64,000 bases of DNA. It comes from Ulota crispa. Its lineage: Eukaryota > Streptophyta > Bryopsida > Orthotrichales > Orthotrichaceae. Both the position numbers and the translations under genes were made by a program. Positions 60,280-64,000 of this stretch are shown in pieces. The stretch covers positions 17,270,483 through 17,334,482 of the forward strand of contig OY987249.1 in the NCBI GenBank assembly GCA_963920765.1, in the 5' to 3' direction. The notes under the pieces were generated by a model that did not search any database, had not been told where the DNA came from, and worked only from the letters and a program-made list of their open reading frames with translations. Numbering within the stretch: position 1 is the first letter of the stretch; every line of letters begins with the position of its first letter.

Positions 60280-60603
60280 ATTAGGAAAAATATGGGGTTC
60301 CAATAAGGCCATGAGTTTGGGGGGTCCTTAGTCATGGGAACCCAGTTCCCAATAAAATCATGCGCAGGCTAATGTGGCATCATTGATGCCACATCAACTT
60401 TTTTGAATTTTTTAATTTAAAAAAAATCAAAATAAAAAAAGTTTCTTATTTTTTTCTAAGATTTTTTTTTTTGATTTTTCGGATTTTTTTAATTCATTTT
60501 TTCCGGCCATCAACAGGGGTTGGTTCCCCACATCGGGAACCAAAAGAATGGGGGGCTAGATTTGTTTTTAGAGGCCTTCTGCAGGCCCCATATTTTTCCT
60601 AAT
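60280..60603. mobile_element. Inverted-repeat element with ATTAGGAAAAATATGGGG ends
   Basis: ATTAGGAAAAATATGGGG at 60280 is exactly complementary to the right end at 60603. The interior contains poly-A/T tracts and a GGTTCC/GGAACC pair. The target duplication is unclear. Confidence 0.7.
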
Positions 60604-60607
60604 GTTA

Positions 60608-61041
60608 GGGGGTTTCAAACATGAAATCTAGCCTATGAGTTTCTCACCTCGCAAGATTTTAGGTCACTAGTGAATTTTTTTTGTTCACTCACTTGCCCGA
60701 AGTCTCACACACCCGTAAGTTTGTGTGAGTTTGCGTTTAGGGTTCAGTTTTTGCAACAAGTACGCTATAAGAGTAGGACCAACACAAGCACAAGCAATGC
60801 AAGTACCAGGAGCAAGGCAGGAGTGGGAGCAGGATGGGTGGGTGACAACCTCCGTCCGCATTCATGCTTGTCTCTGAAGCGCTGCTCATCAGAGGCACAA
60901 AGGTGAATTTCTGAGGTTCACTCCTAAGGTGATCACATCAGGAGTGAACTTCAAAGGTGAGTCACCTCCTTGTTCACTAGTGAATCCACCGAGGTGAACG
61001 ACGACATGAGTCACCAAAAATAGTTGATGTTTGAAACCCCC
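60608..61041. mobile_element. MITE with GGGGGTTTCAAACAT ends, first of a joined pair
   Basis: Starts TA-GGGGGTTTCAAACATGAAA and ends GATGTTTGAAACCCCC-TA. The interior carries inverted blocks around TTCACTAGTGAA-type motifs. A 78-codon frame is present without known motifs. Confidence 0.65.
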
Positions 61042-61046
61042 TATTA

Positions 61047-61381
61047 GGGGGCTTCAAACATCAAATTTTTCAAGTGACTCACGTTGTGTATCACCTTGGT
61101 AAATTCACTAGTAAAAAGCAAGGTGATTCACCTCTAGAATTCACTCCTAACGTGATTCTCGTTAGGAGTGAACTGCAAAATTCACCTCTGCCCAACTCAT
61201 CCTTACAGGTATCTTGGATGCTCAAACCCCCAACTAATGCACAAAACCCTACTCAAGGCTAATCACAAACTCATGGTTGTCTCAAACTTTGGACATGCAA
61301 GTGAACATAAAAATTCACTAGTGAGCTAGGACCCTATGAGGTGAGAAACCTCATAGACCAAAGTTCATGATTGAAGCCCCC
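61047..61381. mobile_element. MITE with GGGGGCTTCAAACAT ends, second of a joined pair
   Basis: Starts TA-GGGGGCTTCAAACATC and ends CATGATTGAAGCCCCC-TA. It is separated from the preceding element only by TATTA and shares its internal TTCACTAG and TCACCT motifs. Confidence 0.65.
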
Positions 61382-61387
61382 TATTAC

Positions 61388-61702
61388 CTCTATAGTGCTT
61401 TGTAGTGGTGTGACAAGTGCCCACTCATTGTAATATTGTTTCCAAAAGTTGCAAAAGTCAACAATGCATGGTGCCTGCATGAAAATTGCAAGAAGGGTAT
61501 CATGGGACCTCACACTTGTAAATCTTCTCACAATTTGGGTTACCTGACAAATATGAGTGCATTTGGTGAGGTTGTTTGCCTTCAATGATGGACCATGTGT
61601 TTATGATCACTTTTGAAAAGAAACATGAGAAAAACAACTTTTTTCCAACCTATAGAGGATATTTTTGTTATCCAGAGGACAAAGAAACATCCTCTTGGGT
61701 GT
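61388..61702. mobile_element. Truncated TTAA-family MITE
   Basis: The interior matches 54085-54442 (AAGTGCCCACTCATTGTAAT, AAAATTGCAAGAAGGGTATC, ATGTGTTTATGATCACTTTT). The right end meets TTAA at 61703-61706, and the left end is missing where the preceding element lies. Confidence 0.65.
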
Positions 61703-61706
61703 TTAA

Positions 61707-62341
61707 CCCCTCACCGCCCAAGGGGACCAAAACCATCCTTGTTTGTTTGTAATTTGGGATTTACAAATTTCCTTGAAGATTAATTACAATGATTTTTATT
61801 TTTTTTAAGTTCTTGTTGGGGTCTTGCTTTGGTATCAAAAGTTTGATTTTGAAAATGACTAATTATGATTTGCCTATTCAAGATTTTGTAAAAGGGTGTC
61901 AATTGCAAATCTTCACTTTCTAGTGTTGAGGATTCTTGGACATGAGCCTCAAGTACACAAGAACTTGGAGAAAATACTACATTAGAAATTGAATTAAAAA
62001 GTTTGTAGAATAGATTTTGAGAAGCTATAAATTGATTGGGTTTATGCATATTATACTTTCCATACTCATATTTTTGGGTACCTTCAATTTTAGATTTGAG
62101 ATGTGAAAAGAGGATTGAAAAACTTCAAATCAATTTCACAATTTTAACACCCTCATGATCAAATCTTTTAATTCATAAGTGATGTTATGTTTTTTTTTCC
62201 ATGTAGTCTCTAACATGTCTAACTTGAATTTGTATGGTTACATATTTTTTTTTAACTAACAAAATTTATCAGAACATTGGCATTTTATTCAGTAAAGAGC
62301 AAATTCTGAGATGCTCAAGATCTGCCTTCGGCGGTGAGGGG
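61707..62341. mobile_element. TTAA-flanked MITE, 635 bp, CCCCTCACCGCC ends
   Basis: The terminal repeat CCCCTCACCGCC is perfect (GGCGGTGAGGGG at the right). The left flank is TTAA (61703-61706) and the right is TCAA (62342-62345), a one-base decay. The interior aligns with 50031-50915 without the insertion seen there. Confidence 0.75.
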
Positions 62342-62345
62342 TCAA

Positions 62346-63830
62346 GGATCAACGAGCTCTAAAATAGTTCATCACTACAGTATGAACATCAAATAGAAAT
62401 GTTAATTTAATTTTGACACAATATGGTAGTTTTAGAATCAGAATATAATTTACAATACCCTGAAAAAGGAGTCTTAGATATGTCACATTTGGTTCAACAA
62501 ACTTAAAAGCGTCCACAGCGAGTGTAAATGCTTTATTCATAAGTTTTTGTAGAAAATACGTAACTAGTTGAATAATGTTACGAACATATTTGCATATTCA
62601 TAATACTAGTTTACCTTTGTAATGGGTGCAAATCTCAACCTTATAAACCAATTACCTGTATCAAGAGCAAATGCAACTTTACAAGGGATTTCATTACATT
62701 TCCAATTTTCAGGACGTCAGATATAAATCACAACATAATCCCTACGTGTATCCCAAGAACCTCTTATAGTGTACAAAATTGGTTCAATACCTCCACATGT
62801 AATGTTGTGAACAGGCTAGAGCAACACGATGGAGCTTATTTGTCTCCAAGATACTGCAATATCCAAATGGCGGTACAATTAGAGAGGGTTAAATGCATAG
62901 GGTCGATTGTAGGGAAGGAAAACAATAATTATTCTATCATAAAAACCACCACGCCCTTCACTGCAAAAACAGAAATAAGAACTTGTCAACATACCAACGT
63001 TGAACCTTTGTGATAGAAACATTGTTTCGAATCCAATGTGCAGGGAACTGAAATTCAGTGGCAAGCCTGTACATTTCCGACTGAATTCTAGAGAAGTTAT
63101 AATACGCAAGAAGAAATCACAATTATCAAACGCCCTCAAGGTTGACCATAAAACCCAAATACAATAACTTAGCTGCTCCCTGGATGCACTAATATCGTAT
63201 GTGCGGGATTTCGAATTACCGTAGGAGTTCATCATCCTCACTACCAAAATCATATTAATCATCAACATGACCAATCTCCAGTAAAAAGTCCTCGGATCTG
63301 CTCAAGCAAAGAAATTCTGAAATCCTTCAAAGAAACATTGTTCCATCACATACTCTTACATTAGTCCTCTTTGAATTCTTCATACCTAGAACTTCTGACC
63401 ATCTATCTGCAAAGAGACCTAATTCTCCAGATTTTCACAAACGAAATGACAAAAGTAACCATATTGGAACATCAATATTTATAATATATGTACAGAAGTC
63501 AACCGTGACCTCATTCCCGCAAATGCACAAATTCCTCTCGAGTTGATTTTCCATTACCCCAGACGCGATGAATGAGACTCCCACGTTCTTCGCTTGGAAA
63601 AGCAAAGCTTCACCGATCAAATGGAAACATGCCTGTAGGCAAAAGGAAAGTTTAACACCGTACTGAACCTTGATTGTCAATCGTGCTGTTTTTGAGAAAC
63701 TAACTAATTGGAAGCAGACATGTAAATGTAAGATGAAGCTGTTTGTTCTATACGCTGAATAAGATGCACGAGGACAATTCGAACAAGATAAAGTGGACTA
63801 GAACTGAGGCTGTCACGACGTGATTCTTAC
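62346..63830. other. Less AT-rich region flanking the minus-strand gene, exons not resolved
   Basis: Composition resembles gene flank rather than repeats. Minus-strand frames at 62,879-63,274 (131 codons) and 63,435-63,680 (81 codons) have no recognised motif. Since the stop codon of the minus-strand gene at 63831 is followed by a splice-donor-like GTAAG, part of this region may be its 3' untranslated exons and introns. Confidence 0.35.
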
Positions 63831-64000
63831 CTAGTTTTTTTGATTGTAGAAGTACGTGATGACAAGAACGAGGATACAAGCGTTCACGATGACAACTGGA
63901 CAAATGTAGTTAGCGTAACATTTAGTCTCCGCCTTCACCCATTCCCAGAAGTCGTCCCAATTGCTGTAATCTTCGTCATCTTCATCATCATCATTCAACC
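63831..64000 (-). CDS. C-terminal exon of a membrane protein with an acidic stretch (partial)
   Basis: Read on the minus strand from the window edge, the frame gives an acidic run (NDDDEDDEDY), then SNWDDFWEWVKAETKCYAN, then a hydrophobic segment YICPVVIVNACILVLVITYF, then YNQKN and a TAG stop at 63831-63833. The hydrophobic segment of about 20 residues close to the C-terminus is a probable membrane anchor, with the acidic and aromatic part on the other side. The gene begins outside the window, so start, length and family are unknown. GTAAG immediately follows the stop and may be a donor of an intron in the 3' untranslated region. No stop interrupts the 56 codons seen. Confidence 0.5.
   Translation of the reverse strand, partial: LNDDDEDDEDYSNWDDFWEWVKAETKCYANYICPVVIVNACILVLVITYFYNQKN

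Noticed and set aside
62879-63274. 131-codon minus-strand open frame near the right end
   Set aside because: Methionine- and serine-rich with no motif, and downstream of the stop codon of the minus-strand membrane protein gene. More likely 3' flank.

Overview
This is nuclear DNA of a land plant. The evidence is a seven-exon ROP (plant Rho) GTPase gene, GT-AG introns of roughly 90-900 bp, AT-rich spacers packed with small inverted-repeat transposons, and a DUF3455-type secreted protein gene. I associate that last family with bryophytes and other non-seed plants, fungi and bacteria. A moss, liverwort, lycophyte or fern is therefore more likely than a flowering plant, but the window does not fix the species. 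No rRNA, tRNA or CRISPR was recognised.

Layout. 1-8.0 kb: nested foldback elements and MITEs, no gene. 8.0-11.8 kb: GC-richer promoter region with a tandemly duplicated leader, then the four-exon DUF3455-like gene. 12-18.8 kb: MITEs, a GC/pyrimidine-rich block and a ~125-bp tandem repeat. 19.1-20.6 kb: a decayed pogo/Tigger-like (DDE_1) transposase. 22.7-24.2 kb: unrecognised coding-like fragments. 27.0-31.5 kb: a decayed multi-exon gene whose exons read as a ParB/sulfiredoxin-like domain followed by an N6/N4 DNA-methyltransferase-like domain. 32-42 kb: hairpins, MITEs and a Tc1-like transposase remnant split by a 704-bp insertion with a perfect 9-bp target duplication. 42.7-45.5 kb: the complete ROP gene. 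47-54.8 kb: more MITEs. 54.9-56.8 kb: a candidate chimeric gene whose first exon looks like mitochondrial ATP synthase subunit g, running into a 48-bp minisatellite. 57-62.3 kb: MITEs. 63.8-64.0 kb: the last exon of a minus-strand membrane protein gene.

Only three loci look like intact host genes (DUF3455-like, ROP, and the truncated membrane protein), and they show no sign of working together. The rest is a record of transposition. At least five structural classes of non-autonomous element can be told apart by termini and target duplications: TTAA-flanked elements starting CCCCTAAA (piggyBac-like by structure), TA-flanked elements starting AGGTAGG, TA-flanked Stowaway-like elements starting CTCCCTCTGTCCC, TWA-flanked elements starting GAGCATCTCC (PIF/Harbinger-like), and elements with 9-bp duplications (Mutator-like). 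In several cases a related unoccupied copy of the target site lies in the same window, which makes the insertion boundary directly visible.

The most unusual items are the TTAA family, the ParB-methyltransferase gene remnant, and the ATP synthase g/minisatellite chimera. All gene models come from reading splice sites and frames by eye, without transcripts or database searches.
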